64,000 nt of DNA. Source: Acetobacterium sp. KB-1. Lineage in GTDB: Bacteria > Bacillota > Clostridia > Eubacteriales > Eubacteriaceae. The stretch spans positions 3,658,109-3,722,108 of the forward strand of contig NZ_CP030040.1 of the NCBI RefSeq assembly GCF_003260995.1, written 5' to 3'. Below, in pieces: positions 54,969 to 64,000 of the stretch; the first letter of the stretch is position 1, and every line of letters starts with the position of its first letter. The notes beneath the pieces were generated by a model. That model did not search any database and was not told the DNA's origin. It worked only from the letters and a program-made list of their open reading frames with translations. The position numbers and the translations under genes were made by a program.

Positions 54969-55112
54969 TTGAAGCACATTAAAATCATTAAAGAAGGTAA
55001 ACTCACTGACGTGAAAAACAGAGGGTGTGGGGAATGTCAAACTTCCTGTCAATCAGCCTGTAAAACTTCCTGCACCGTAGGAAACCAAAAATGTAAACAA
55101 ACTGAAAAATAG
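54969..55112 (+). CDS. scfA: SCIFF precursor peptide (six cysteines in forty-five), ranthipeptide
   Basis: A 47-residue peptide from a TTG start with GAGGGGAG 8 bases before it. The leader is KHIKIIKEGKLTDVKNRG. The core holds six cysteines in the SCIFF order: CGEC, TSC, SAC, TSC and QKC (C20, C23, C27, C31, C35, C42). SCIFF is present in nearly all Clostridia. The adjacent radical-SAM enzyme forms thioether bonds in it. A terminator-like hairpin lies between the two genes. Its biological role is not known. Confidence 0.93.
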   Translation: MKHIKIIKEGKLTDVKNRGCGECQTSCQSACKTSCTVGNQKCKQTEK

Positions 55113-55129
55113 CAAACAAGCCTGAAAGG

Positions 55130-55158
55130 GGCTGTCTCGTAAGAGATAGTCTTTTTTT
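55130..55158 (+). terminator. intrinsic terminator between SCIFF and its maturase
   Basis: GGCTGTCTC pairs with GAGATAGTC (two GU pairs) around GTAA, followed by seven T. It would let the peptide gene be transcribed more than the maturase. Confidence 0.85.
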
Positions 55159-55184
55159 GATGATACAAGAATCGAGGAGAAAAA

Positions 55185-56534
55185 ATGATACATAAATATC
55201 AAAAGAACGGCCTTAACATCGTTTTGGACGTGGACACCAGTACGGTGCTGACGGTGGATGAACTGACCTTTGCGTTGCTGGATCACTATCAAGTTAAAAC
55301 TAGAGCTGAAATAATAAAAGACTTTGAAGAACACTATTCAGTGATTGAACTCAATGAATGCCTCGATGAATTGGATAGCGTCAAAGCGGCCGGGCTATTA
55401 TTTCGAGAAATCAACTATCACCGGGAAAACTATGCCAATAACGATTTGATTAAGGCGCTTTGTCTTCATGTGGCCCATGACTGTAATCTGAAATGTTCTT
55501 ACTGTTTTGCCGCCCAAGGAGACTTTGATGGCGAAAAACTGTTGATGCCGCTGGAAGTGGGAAAAAAAGCCATTGATTTTATCATCGAACAATCCAAAAA
55601 CCGAGAAAATCTGGAAGTGGATTTTTTTGGTGGCGAACCGCTGATGAACCTCGATGTCGTCAAACAATTGGTGGTTTACGGTAATGAAATGGCCGCCAAA
55701 CACGATAAGAAATTTAAATTTACGATGACGACCAATGGGGTGCTGCTGGATGCAAAAACTCGGGAATATCTCAATGAGACGATGGATAATATTGTCCTCA
55801 GTCTGGATGGCCGTAAAGAAGTCAACGACCAGATGCGACAAACCATCAATGATCGGGGCTCCTTTGATGTGATTATTGATAATATCAAAGCGATGGCAAA
55901 AATGCGCGGCGACAAAGACCACTATGTCCGGGGAACCTATACCCATCATAATCTTGATTTTGCCAAGGATGTAGAGTTCTTGGCAAAAGAAGGTTTTACA
56001 AGTATTTCGGTGGAACCAGTTGTGGCCGAAGCGACACATGATTACGCCCTGACCGAGTCGGATTTGCCCACCATTATGGAAGAATACGATGCGCTGGCTC
56101 TGGCTTATCTGAAACGCCATCAGGAGGGGCTTCATTATAACTTTTTTCATTTTAATGTCGATCTGGATCATGGTCCTTGTGTCTACAAACGTCTGTCTGG
56201 ATGTGGGGCCGGCAAGGATTATGTTGCTGTGACGCCAGAAGGGGATATCTACCCCTGTCATCAGTTTGTCGGCAATGAGGCCTTTAAAATGGGCGATGTG
56301 AGAAGTGGCATCACCAACGGCGAGATCAAAAAAATCTTTGATGCTGGCAATCTGTTAGAAAAAGAAGCGTGTCAAACCTGCTGGGCCAAATATTTCTGCG
56401 GTGGCGGTTGTCATGCCAATGCCTATAATTTTAATGGCACCATTATGAAACCTCATTTCGTTAGCTGTGAAATTGAACGGCGGCGGGTGGAAAACGCCAT
56501 TATGATTTCAATTATCGAAGGCGAACAGGAATAA
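55185..56534 (+). CDS. scfB: SCIFF radical-SAM thioether maturase with SPASM domain
   Basis: 449 residues. The radical-SAM core has CNLKCSYC (CxxxCxxC), DFFGGEPLMN and TTNGVLL. The C-terminal SPASM region is rich in cysteine: CVYKRLSGCGAG, YPCHQFV, and CQTCWAKYFCGGGCHANAY with a late SCEIE. The N-terminal part (about residues 1-85) includes a RiPP-recognition-like stretch. It makes Cys-alpha-carbon thioether crosslinks in SCIFF. It starts behind GAGGAG, 72 bases after the peptide gene. Confidence 0.95.
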   Translation: MIHKYQKNGLNIVLDVDTSTVLTVDELTFALLDHYQVKTRAEIIKDFEEHYSVIELNECLDELDSVKAAGLLFREINYHRENYANNDLIKALCLHVAHDCNLKCSYCFAAQGDFDGEKLLMPLEVGKKAIDFIIEQSKNRENLEVDFFGGEPLMNLDVVKQLVVYGNEMAAKHDKKFKFTMTTNGVLLDAKTREYLNETMDNIVLSLDGRKEVNDQMRQTINDRGSFDVIIDNIKAMAKMRGDKDHYVRGTYTHHNLDFAKDVEFLAKEGFTSISVEPVVAEATHDYALTESDLPTIMEEYDALALAYLKRHQEGLHYNFFHFNVDLDHGPCVYKRLSGCGAGKDYVAVTPEGDIYPCHQFVGNEAFKMGDVRSGITNGEIKKIFDAGNLLEKEACQTCWAKYFCGGGCHANAYNFNGTIMKPHFVSCEIERRRVENAIMISIIEGEQE

Positions 56535-56585
56535 ATAGGGTTCGCTTGGACTACCGTACTAAATAGTAATGCGTCGCCGGGGGTT

Positions 56586-56614
56586 TTGACAAGAATGGAT
56601 ATTTATGGTAGATT
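56586..56614 (+). promoter_or_regulatory. rho promoter
   Basis: TTGACA (56586-56591) and TAGATT (56609-56614) with a 17-base spacer. A leader of about 120 bases precedes rho. Rho is often autoregulated in its leader, so this stretch is of interest. Confidence 0.65.
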
Positions 56615-56740
56615 AAGGTATCTACAAGATACACCCTTCAGATTATTCTGCACTTGAAAGCATAATATCGAAAAAACGGATCAAACCAATCTATTCTAAG
56701 ATAAACTACTTAAACATCTAAAAACCCATGGAGGCACATA

Positions 56741-58516
<1,776 letters not shown>

Positions 58517-58599
58517 TCTTTTAAGAAAAGTTTGATATAATATCACGGTTGATAAAATAACAATGAGCAATTAAATAAATAAGAAACGAGGTGGATTCG

Positions 58600-58815
58600 A
58601 TGAAAGAAGGCATTCATCCAAATTACGGCAAATCAATAGTTAAATGTGCATGCGGAAATACATTTGAAACTGGTTCTATCAAACCAGAATTAAAAGTGGA
58701 AATCTGTTCAGTGTGTCACCCATTTTTCACAGGGAAACAAAAACTTATTGATGCTGGTGGACGTGTTGATCGATTTAATAAAAAATACGGCATTAAAAAC
58801 GAGTCAGCAGAATAA
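58600..58815 (+). CDS. rpmE: ribosomal protein L31 (zinc-binding type)
   Basis: 71 residues. [26 protein letters not shown], then [29 protein letters not shown]. The four cysteines (CxC, CxxC) show the zinc-containing C+ form. ATG at 58600 with GAGGTGG before it is used. It is followed by a terminator. rho-rpmE is a common Firmicute order. Confidence 0.97.
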   Translation: MKEGIHPNYGKSIVKCACGNTFETGSIKPELKVEICSVCHPFFTGKQKLIDAGGRVDRFNKKYGIKNESAE

Positions 58816-58821
58816 AAAAGA

Positions 58822-58847
58822 AGTCGGTTCTTGTAACCGGCTTTTTT
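58822..58847 (+). terminator. intrinsic terminator after rpmE
   Basis: GTCGGTT pairs with AACCGGC (one wobble) around CTTGT, followed by TTTTTT. Confidence 0.85.
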
Positions 58848-58899
58848 CTTGTTCAGATGTGAAAAATTTTTGTTGAGTTTTAAGTTGAGGTAGAAAAAA

Positions 58900-59745
58900 A
58901 TGACCATTAAAGAGGTTTTAGATTTTGGACGGCAGTCACTTAATCAGGCCGGAATCGAATATCCCGGTTTAGAGGCCGAGATTCTTTTAAGCGGGGTTTT
59001 AGATCAGGAGCGGATCTATTTTTATACCCATTCACAGGAAACGGTCGACTTAAAACAAGAAGAAACCTATCGCAGCGCAATAAAGAGACGCTGTCAATTA
59101 GAACCGGTCGCCTATATTTTGCAGAAAAAAGCGTTTATGGGGATGGACTTTTTTGTCAGTCAGGATGTTTTAATTCCCAGACCAGACACCGAACCGATGG
59201 TGGAGTACCTGCTAGCCTATTTACAGGCAACGTACCCGAAGGGGGCTAACGTTCTGGATCTGTGTACCGGCAGCGGAGCCATCGGTATCACCATTAAGAA
59301 ATGCTTTAGTCAGGGAAATATAAGCCTCAGTGATTTTTCCAAGGCGGCACTGGCGGTAGCAAAAATTAATGCCGACCAATTAGTTGATGGCGATATTTTA
59401 CTTTACGAAGGCGATTTATTTGCCGCTATTCCCCAAGGAAAAACCTACCACGTCATTGTCTCCAATCCTCCGTATATCAGGTGGGAAGAGATGAGTGGCC
59501 TGGCTCGGGATGTTTTGGAGTATGAACCCCATATGGCACTGGACGGCGGTGAATCCGGTCTGGATTTTTATCGGCGGATCATTGGGGAGGCTCATTTGTT
59601 TTTGGAAAAAGACGGTATTCTGGCGCTGGAAATTGGGGACGATCAGGCCACTGCAGTGATGGCGTTACTAAGAAATGCCGGCTATCAGGAGATTCAGGTG
59701 ATTACGGATCTGGGTGGTCATAATCGATGTCTCATCGGTAGATGA
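58900..59745 (+). CDS. prmC: release-factor glutamine methyltransferase PrmC
   Basis: 281 residues. Motifs are FLVSQDVLIPRPDTE-type string seen as FFVSQDVLIPRPDTE, then VLDLCTGSGAIGI (SAM site) and the catalytic SNPPYI. It methylates the glutamine in the GGQ motif of release factors. prfA, usually next to it, is absent in this window. AGGTAG lies before the ATG. Confidence 0.95.
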   Translation: MTIKEVLDFGRQSLNQAGIEYPGLEAEILLSGVLDQERIYFYTHSQETVDLKQEETYRSAIKRRCQLEPVAYILQKKAFMGMDFFVSQDVLIPRPDTEPMVEYLLAYLQATYPKGANVLDLCTGSGAIGITIKKCFSQGNISLSDFSKAALAVAKINADQLVDGDILLYEGDLFAAIPQGKTYHVIVSNPPYIRWEEMSGLARDVLEYEPHMALDGGESGLDFYRRIIGEAHLFLEKDGILALEIGDDQATAVMALLRNAGYQEIQVITDLGGHNRCLIGR

Positions 59746-59862
59746 TTGGGGGCTTATCCCCAGTGATAATAATAAATTGGGATGACGTCACCTGATAAAT
59801 GTGATAGAATAATAACATTGAATTAAGAAGAAAAAATTAACATCGATATATCGGAGGTAAAT

Positions 59863-60420
59863 ATGGTATCAGCAGGAGATTTTAAAAAAGGGGTAACGTT
59901 TGAGATGGATGGTCACACATTTACCATCATTGAGTTTCAACACGTTAAACCAGGTAAAGGCGCAGCCTTTGTTCGAACAAAGATTCGAAATGTTATCACG
60001 GGTTCAGTGGTAGAAAAATCGTTCAGTCCCACAGAACGTTACCCTAAAGCACAGGTAGAAACCCGTGAAATGGAGTACTTATATGAAGACGGTGGTTTAT
60101 ACTACTTCATGGACCAAGAATCCTACGAGCAGATTCCACTTAACTTGAATCAGGTTGAAGAAGCGTTAAAATATTTAAAAGAAAATGATATTGCTACTGT
60201 AAAGTCGCTAAAAGGCGTGGCATTTTCAGTCGTAGCTCCCAACTTTGTGGAATTGGAAGTTGTTAAAACCGATCCCGGTTTTAAAGGCGACACTGCAACC
60301 GGAGCAAATAAACCCGCTACGGTAGAAACTGGTGCCGTTATCACCGTACCACTTTTTGTCGAACAAGGTGATAAGATTCGAATCGATACCCGTACGGGCG
60401 ATTACATGGAAAGGGTATAA
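59863..60420 (+). CDS. efp: elongation factor P
   Basis: 185 residues, the standard length. The N-terminal KOW-like domain has [31 protein letters not shown] with the modifiable loop lysine in [19 protein letters not shown] and the C-terminal OB domain ending [14 protein letters not shown]-type bases (seen as [15 protein letters not shown]) are typical. EF-P relieves pausing at proline runs. CGGAGG precedes the ATG. The next gene starts 1 base after the stop. Confidence 0.97.
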   Translation: MVSAGDFKKGVTFEMDGHTFTIIEFQHVKPGKGAAFVRTKIRNVITGSVVEKSFSPTERYPKAQVETREMEYLYEDGGLYYFMDQESYEQIPLNLNQVEEALKYLKENDIATVKSLKGVAFSVVAPNFVELEVVKTDPGFKGDTATGANKPATVETGAVITVPLFVEQGDKIRIDTRTGDYMERV

Positions 60421-60421
60421 A

Positions 60422-60853
60422 ATGAAATACATTAATGAAAAAGTCGCTTATACCAAAGGTTTGGTAGATGGTCTGGAATTAGATCTGGCTTCTAACGAAG
60501 GCAAGGTTCTGGTTCAAGTTCTGGATATTCTTGAAGACATTGTCGATGCCCTGGATGGCATTACCGAAGCGCAGGAAGAACTGGAAGAATATGTTGAAAT
60601 GGTTGATGATGATCTTTCTGATCTGGAAGAGTTCATTTTAGATGAAGATTTCGATGGCGAAGAAGATTTCGAGTTTGATGAAGAAGACTATTACGAAATC
60701 ATTTGTCCGGAATGCGGAAATGTTTATATCACCGAATTTGAGTCTTTTGAAAATAATACCGTGGTTTGCCCAGATTGTGGTGCCCCATTTATATTAAACG
60801 AAGAGATCTCATGCTGTGGTGAGGATGGTTGCGACTGTCATCAGGAAATCTAG
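60422..60853 (+). CDS. CD1247-type protein with C-terminal zinc ribbon
   Basis: 143 residues. The N-terminal part MKYINEKVAYTKGLVDGLELD is the conserved start of the CD1247 N-terminal domain known from Clostridioides difficile. A middle stretch (about 40-95) is very acidic. The C-terminus has CPECGNVY and CPDCGAPF, a zinc ribbon, followed by CCGEDGCDC. The function is unknown. The start directly after efp suggests coupled translation; ATG at 60422 is chosen over the longer frame from 60332, which runs into efp. Confidence 0.8.
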   Translation: MKYINEKVAYTKGLVDGLELDLASNEGKVLVQVLDILEDIVDALDGITEAQEELEEYVEMVDDDLSDLEEFILDEDFDGEEDFEFDEEDYYEIICPECGNVYITEFESFENNTVVCPDCGAPFILNEEISCCGEDGCDCHQEI

Positions 60854-60871
60854 CGAACTCAGGTTATTAAG

Positions 60872-61216
60872 ATGAAAAGTGAAATGAAAAACAATCAGTC
60901 ACCAGAAATCAATGACGAAATGATCGTTTCGATTGTTAGCTTGGCGGCTACTGGCGTTAACGGTGTGGCACGCATTTCATTGAGAATTACCGATGAAATC
61001 ATGGATAAACTTTATCTTGCCTCGACAATTAAAGGTGTCAAAATAGCCAGAGAGCCGGAAGGTTTGATGATTTGGGTTTATCTGATCACTGAACCTGCGG
61101 TGGACATTGTCAAGGTTTCGAAAGCGGTTCAGAAAAAAGTCAAGATTGCGGTAGAATCGATGGCTGGTTTCCAAGTAGCGGCGGTTAATGTCCGAATTGA
61201 AGGTTCAGGCATATAG
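60872..61216 (+). CDS. Asp23/Gls24 family envelope stress protein
   Basis: 114 residues. The Asp23 fold shows INDEMIVSIVSLAATGVNGVARI, DKLYLASTIKGVKI and VYLITEPAVDIVKVSKAVQKKVKIAVESMAGFQVAAVNVRIEG. Members associate with the membrane and respond to cell-wall stress in Staphylococcus. In Clostridia one member often lies next to nusB, as here. The nusB start follows after 49 bases. Confidence 0.88.
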   Translation: MKSEMKNNQSPEINDEMIVSIVSLAATGVNGVARISLRITDEIMDKLYLASTIKGVKIAREPEGLMIWVYLITEPAVDIVKVSKAVQKKVKIAVESMAGFQVAAVNVRIEGSGI

Positions 61217-61265
61217 GGGGTGCAAGCCCCTTTTTATAGAATAAAAGAATCTGAAGGAGTCGTGC

Positions 61266-61682
61266 ATGAGTCGAAAAAAGGAACGGGAATATGCGCTAAA
61301 AGGTGTATTTCAATTAGATTTTCATCCGGAGCCAGGCGATTTTACCGATAGTATTGCATATTTTTTAGAGGATAATGAGCTGGATCTGGTTTACGGAAAG
61401 ACCTTGATCGACACCACCGAAGCTCATCTTCCGGAAATAGATAATATTCTGGATGACTATCTTAAAAGCACCTGGAAAATTGATCGAATTCCAAAGGTAG
61501 AGAAATCAATTCTGCGTTTGGCTATTTGTGAGCTAAAATATATGAATGAAAAAGTGCCATTTGAAGTGGTCATCAACGAGGCGATAGAACTTAGTAAAAA
61601 ATTCGGAGACGAGGATGGAAAGAATTACGTTAATGGTATCTTAAATAAAATAGTTAAGGACGAACTCAATGAGTGCCCTTAG
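61266..61682 (+). CDS. nusB: transcription antitermination factor NusB
   Basis: 138 residues, all-helical. REYALKGVFQLDF, IDNILDDYLKSTWKIDRIPKVEKSILRLAICEL and VPFEVVINEAIELSKKFGDEDGKNYVNGILNKI are characteristic. With NusE/S10 it binds boxA RNA in rRNA antitermination. GAAGGAG lies before the ATG. It overlaps the next gene by 14 bases. Confidence 0.96.
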   Translation: MSRKKEREYALKGVFQLDFHPEPGDFTDSIAYFLEDNELDLVYGKTLIDTTEAHLPEIDNILDDYLKSTWKIDRIPKVEKSILRLAICELKYMNEKVPFEVVINEAIELSKKFGDEDGKNYVNGILNKIVKDELNECP

Positions 61683-62640
61683 TCTTGGCATTGATACCAG
61701 TAATTATACAACTTCGGTTGCCTTGGTAGACGAAAATGAAAACATGATTTATAACAAGGGCATCCTATTGGAAGTGAAGTCAGGAGAAAGAGGACTTCGT
61801 CAATCGGATGCCCTTTTTCAGCATATCCATCATTTGCCGATGTTGCTTGCAGATTTGCCCCGGGGCCGGGAAATTGAGGTCATCTGTTATTCAAAGCGAC
61901 CCCGGCCACTGCTTGACTCTTATATGCCGGTCTTTCGTGCGGGGGAGTCTTTGGCCTGTTCTCTGGCTGGCGTATTGGCTGTTAAGCAACTGGCGGTGAG
62001 TCACCAGGAAAACCACATCCGGGCGGCTATTTATGGTAGTGGTTCAAAGAAATTGGAAGCGACCTTTGCGGCGGTTCATTTTTCTGGCGGCACATCAGAA
62101 ATTCTGTTGGTAAAAAAGAAAGAAATCGGTTATGATTGCGAAATCATTGCCCAGACCCGGGATCTCAATGCCGGACAGTTAATTGACCGGATCGGGGTAT
62201 TGATGGGATGTGATTTTCCCGCGGGAAAAGCCTTGGAAGCGCTGGCAAACCAGGTAGTTCCGGAATCTATTGATCGCAACGATGTGATTTCAGCGACGAT
62301 GGATGGGATGGATTTTCATTTTTCAGGTCAGGAAAATCAGGCGCAGAAGCTTTTGAGAGCGGGGGTTGACGAGGGAATAGTGGCCTATCTGGTGCTCAAG
62401 GCGATTGCTAAAACGCTGTCAAAATCAATTGGCGGATTGCAAAAAAAGCACCCCTTTCAATCGGTGCTCTTTTCCGGAGGTGTGATGTCAAATCAGATTA
62501 TTAAAAAAATTGTGGCGCAGGAATTGCAAACATCAGGACTAAGTCTCTATTTTTCCCCGGGGGAATACGCCCGCGATAATGCCGCTGGAAATGCCCTGAT
62601 GGGAATGGATTATTTTAAAAGCATGAGGTGCAGTCGGTGA
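61669..62640 (+). CDS. Kae1-like/TsaD-paralog domain protein
   Basis: 323 residues. The ASKHA (actin-like) fold of the Kae1/TsaD family: LGIDTSNYTTSVALV, the metal-type motif HQENHIRAA (HxxxH), FAAVHFSGGTSEIL, DRIGVLMGCDFPAGKALE and LFSGGVMSNQ. It differs from true TsaD, which carries HxEGH and a fuller C-terminus, and is likely a paralog of unknown substrate. It is placed between nusB and xseA, a conserved clostridial order. It overlaps nusB by 14 bases and xseA by 4 bases. Confidence 0.84.
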   Translation: MSALSLGIDTSNYTTSVALVDENENMIYNKGILLEVKSGERGLRQSDALFQHIHHLPMLLADLPRGREIEVICYSKRPRPLLDSYMPVFRAGESLACSLAGVLAVKQLAVSHQENHIRAAIYGSGSKKLEATFAAVHFSGGTSEILLVKKKEIGYDCEIIAQTRDLNAGQLIDRIGVLMGCDFPAGKALEALANQVVPESIDRNDVISATMDGMDFHFSGQENQAQKLLRAGVDEGIVAYLVLKAIAKTLSKSIGGLQKKHPFQSVLFSGGVMSNQIIKKIVAQELQTSGLSLYFSPGEYARDNAAGNALMGMDYFKSMRCSR

Positions 62641-63848
62641 CAAATGCAAAAATTCTCAGTGTATCTGAGCTTAACCAATATATTAAAACCCTGTTGGAAT
62701 CGAATAGTCTCCTTAGGAACCTGGTGATCCAGGGGGAACTTTCCAATGTGAAACGGGCGGCATCGGGACATTTGTATTTTTCCCTGAAAGATGCCGGCAG
62801 TAAAATTGATTGTGTGATGTTCAAAAATGCGGCTATTGGGCTTAAATTCTTGCCCAAAGAAGGTCAGAAGGTGACACTGCGGGGGAGTTTGGGTGTCTAT
62901 CTGCCCAGCGGACAATATCAGATAACGGTGCGATCGATGGAACCTCAGGGACTTGGCGATCTATTCCAGGCTTATCTGGTGCTAAAAGATGAACTGGAGG
63001 CCAAGGGTTATTTTGAGCGGGAGCATAAAAAAAAGCTTCCAGAAATCATCAGCCGGGTGGGGATGATCACGTCTCCCACCGGAGCGGCGATCAAAGATAT
63101 GATTTCCATTATCAAACGCCGAAACCCGCTGATCGATATCGTCATTTATCCCAGCCTGGTACAGGGGGATGAAGCGGCCGGAAATATCATAAAGGGTATT
63201 CGGACCTTTAATGCCGCCTTGTCTGTGGATGTGATTATCATCGGTCGGGGCGGCGGCTCCATTGAAGACCTATGGGCCTTTAATGATGAGCATCTGGCCA
63301 AAGTCATTTATGAATCGGAATTACCGATTGTTTCAGCCGTGGGTCATGAAATTGACTATACGATTTCTGATTTTGTAGCCGATTTACGGGCCCCAACCCC
63401 TTCAGGAGCAGCAGAACTGGTTGCCGAAGAAACCCTGAGTATGATTCGTGCCCTGGTTACCCAGAAAAGCCGTCTGATTCAGGTCATGGAAGCTAAAATC
63501 GACAAAAACCGTGAAATCTTGATGCGGATGAAAAAAGAGTTTCTGCGGTTTCGTCCGAAAGAACGGATCGAAGAGATGCGTCTTGACCTGGATCGCATTA
63601 ATGATCGGATGCTTCGCTTGCTAAATAGCCGGATTAAAAATGAGCGACAACAACTTATCAATCTTAAAACCCGGATCGAAGCCATGAGTCCGCAAAATGT
63701 GCTCAAAAAAGGTTATGTTCGGGTGACGGATAATAAAGGCTTACCGGTTGCGTCGGTAACGGGTTTAACGCTTGATCAGTTAGTGACCCTCCACTTTAGA
63801 GATGGTGAGGCAAAGGCAAACATTTCAGCCACTAAGGAGAATAAATAA
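62637..63848 (+). CDS. xseA: exodeoxyribonuclease VII large subunit
   Basis: About 403 residues from GTG 62637 (GAGGTG lies 6 bases before it; 62628 is too close). The N-terminal OB-fold has LSVSELNQYIKTLLESNSLLRNLVIQGELSN. The catalytic region includes RVGMITSPTGAAIKDMISIIKRRNP, IIGRGGGSIEDLWAFN and PIVSAVGHEIDYTISDFVADLRAPTPSGAAEL, with a coiled-coil after it. It is cotranslated with xseB (TAATG overlap). Confidence 0.96.
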   Translation: MTNAKILSVSELNQYIKTLLESNSLLRNLVIQGELSNVKRAASGHLYFSLKDAGSKIDCVMFKNAAIGLKFLPKEGQKVTLRGSLGVYLPSGQYQITVRSMEPQGLGDLFQAYLVLKDELEAKGYFEREHKKKLPEIISRVGMITSPTGAAIKDMISIIKRRNPLIDIVIYPSLVQGDEAAGNIIKGIRTFNAALSVDVIIIGRGGGSIEDLWAFNDEHLAKVIYESELPIVSAVGHEIDYTISDFVADLRAPTPSGAAELVAEETLSMIRALVTQKSRLIQVMEAKIDKNREILMRMKKEFLRFRPKERIEEMRLDLDRINDRMLRLLNSRIKNERQQLINLKTRIEAMSPQNVLKKGYVRVTDNKGLPVASVTGLTLDQLVTLHFRDGEAKANISATKENK

Positions 63849-64000
63849 TGGCAGTTAAAAAGCTAAAAACTAAAATGAGTCGTCTGGAGACCATTGCAGA
63901 ACTACTCGAAGAAGATAATCAGGAAATTGAGGCATCGATGAAACTGTTTGAAGAGGGAATGAAACTCATTAATGAGTGCAGTGCCGATTTGGATACCCTT
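63848..64000 (+). CDS. xseB: exodeoxyribonuclease VII small subunit (cut by the window end)
   Basis: The start codon overlaps the xseA stop (TAATG). The visible 51 residues include LETIAELLEEDNQEIEASM and KLFEEGMKLINECSADLD, the typical XseB coiled-coil. The 3' end is missing. Confidence 0.92.
   Translation, partial: MAVKKLKTKMSRLETIAELLEEDNQEIEASMKLFEEGMKLINECSADLDTL

Noticed and set aside
55398-56261. 287-codon minus-strand frame
   Set aside because: It is antisense to the SCIFF maturase, rich in His and Ile, without family features.

Overview
The window looks like a chromosomal segment of a low-to-moderate GC Firmicute of the class Clostridia. Evidence seen: strong GGAGG-type ribosome binding sites, TTGACA/TATAAT promoters, an S-box (SAM-I) riboswitch before metK, a GlpP glycerol regulon, the dnaE-pfkA-pyk order, the SCIFF peptide with its radical-SAM maturase, a CD1247-like protein, an Asp23 protein and a C_GCAxxG_C_C protein. 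An acetogen-type member of the Eubacteriaceae (Acetobacterium-like) is my best guess from the general look of the genes; the sequence alone does not prove it. I see no rRNA, tRNA, prophage, transposase or CRISPR array.

Layout. 1-5.9 kb: a sugar-phosphate catabolic operon (class II aldolase, PHP phosphoesterase, HAD phosphatase, DeoC-type aldolase, FGGY kinase, GntR/UTRA regulator) with no transporter in view. 5.9-9.8 kb, minus strand: a cell-surface O-acylation cluster (SGNH hydrolase broken by a homopolymer frameshift, DUF4358 lipoprotein, MBOAT acyltransferase, DHHW protein). 9.9-15.7 kb, minus: a glycerol regulon (glpK, glpP, a GlpA-like dehydrogenase, an FAD/NAD oxidoreductase, a DUF1667 protein). 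Two leaders carry terminators that share a motif, and one of them contains a triplicated 15-bp repeat. 15.8-22.4 kb: dnaE, pfkA, pyk. 22.4-26.9 kb, minus: a two-component system with a beta-propeller lipoprotein, and a TtcA-like PP-loop protein.

27-31.5 kb: a small-multidrug-export-type membrane protein, an Xaa-Pro aminopeptidase, S-box plus metK, a redox-type small protein and an HdeD/DUF308 membrane protein. 31.5-36 kb is the most accessory-looking part: a GT1 glycosyltransferase, a Crp/Fnr remnant, a LysR regulator and a MATE exporter. 36-46.9 kb: a U32 peptidase-family protein, mutS2, dcd, cysteine desulfurase, thiI, an approximately 190-bp palindromic element, hflX with an added RadC/JAMM-like N-terminal domain, and yigZ. 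47-50.3 kb: a PfoR-like PTS IIC protein behind a structured leader, VanZ and radA.

50.4-64 kb: a probable 6S RNA with its own promoter and terminator, then ruvA-ruvB-queA-tgt-yajC, SCIFF and its maturase, rho with two RNA-binding domains, rpmE, prmC, efp, a CD1247-like protein, Asp23, nusB, a Kae1-like protein, xseA and the start of xseB, cut by the window end.

The main points for follow-up are the GlpP leaders, the 6S RNA candidate, the RadC-like/HflX fusion, the duplicated Rho domain, the palindromic element, the phase-variation-like frameshift in the SGNH gene and the two-hairpin leader of the PfoR-like gene.
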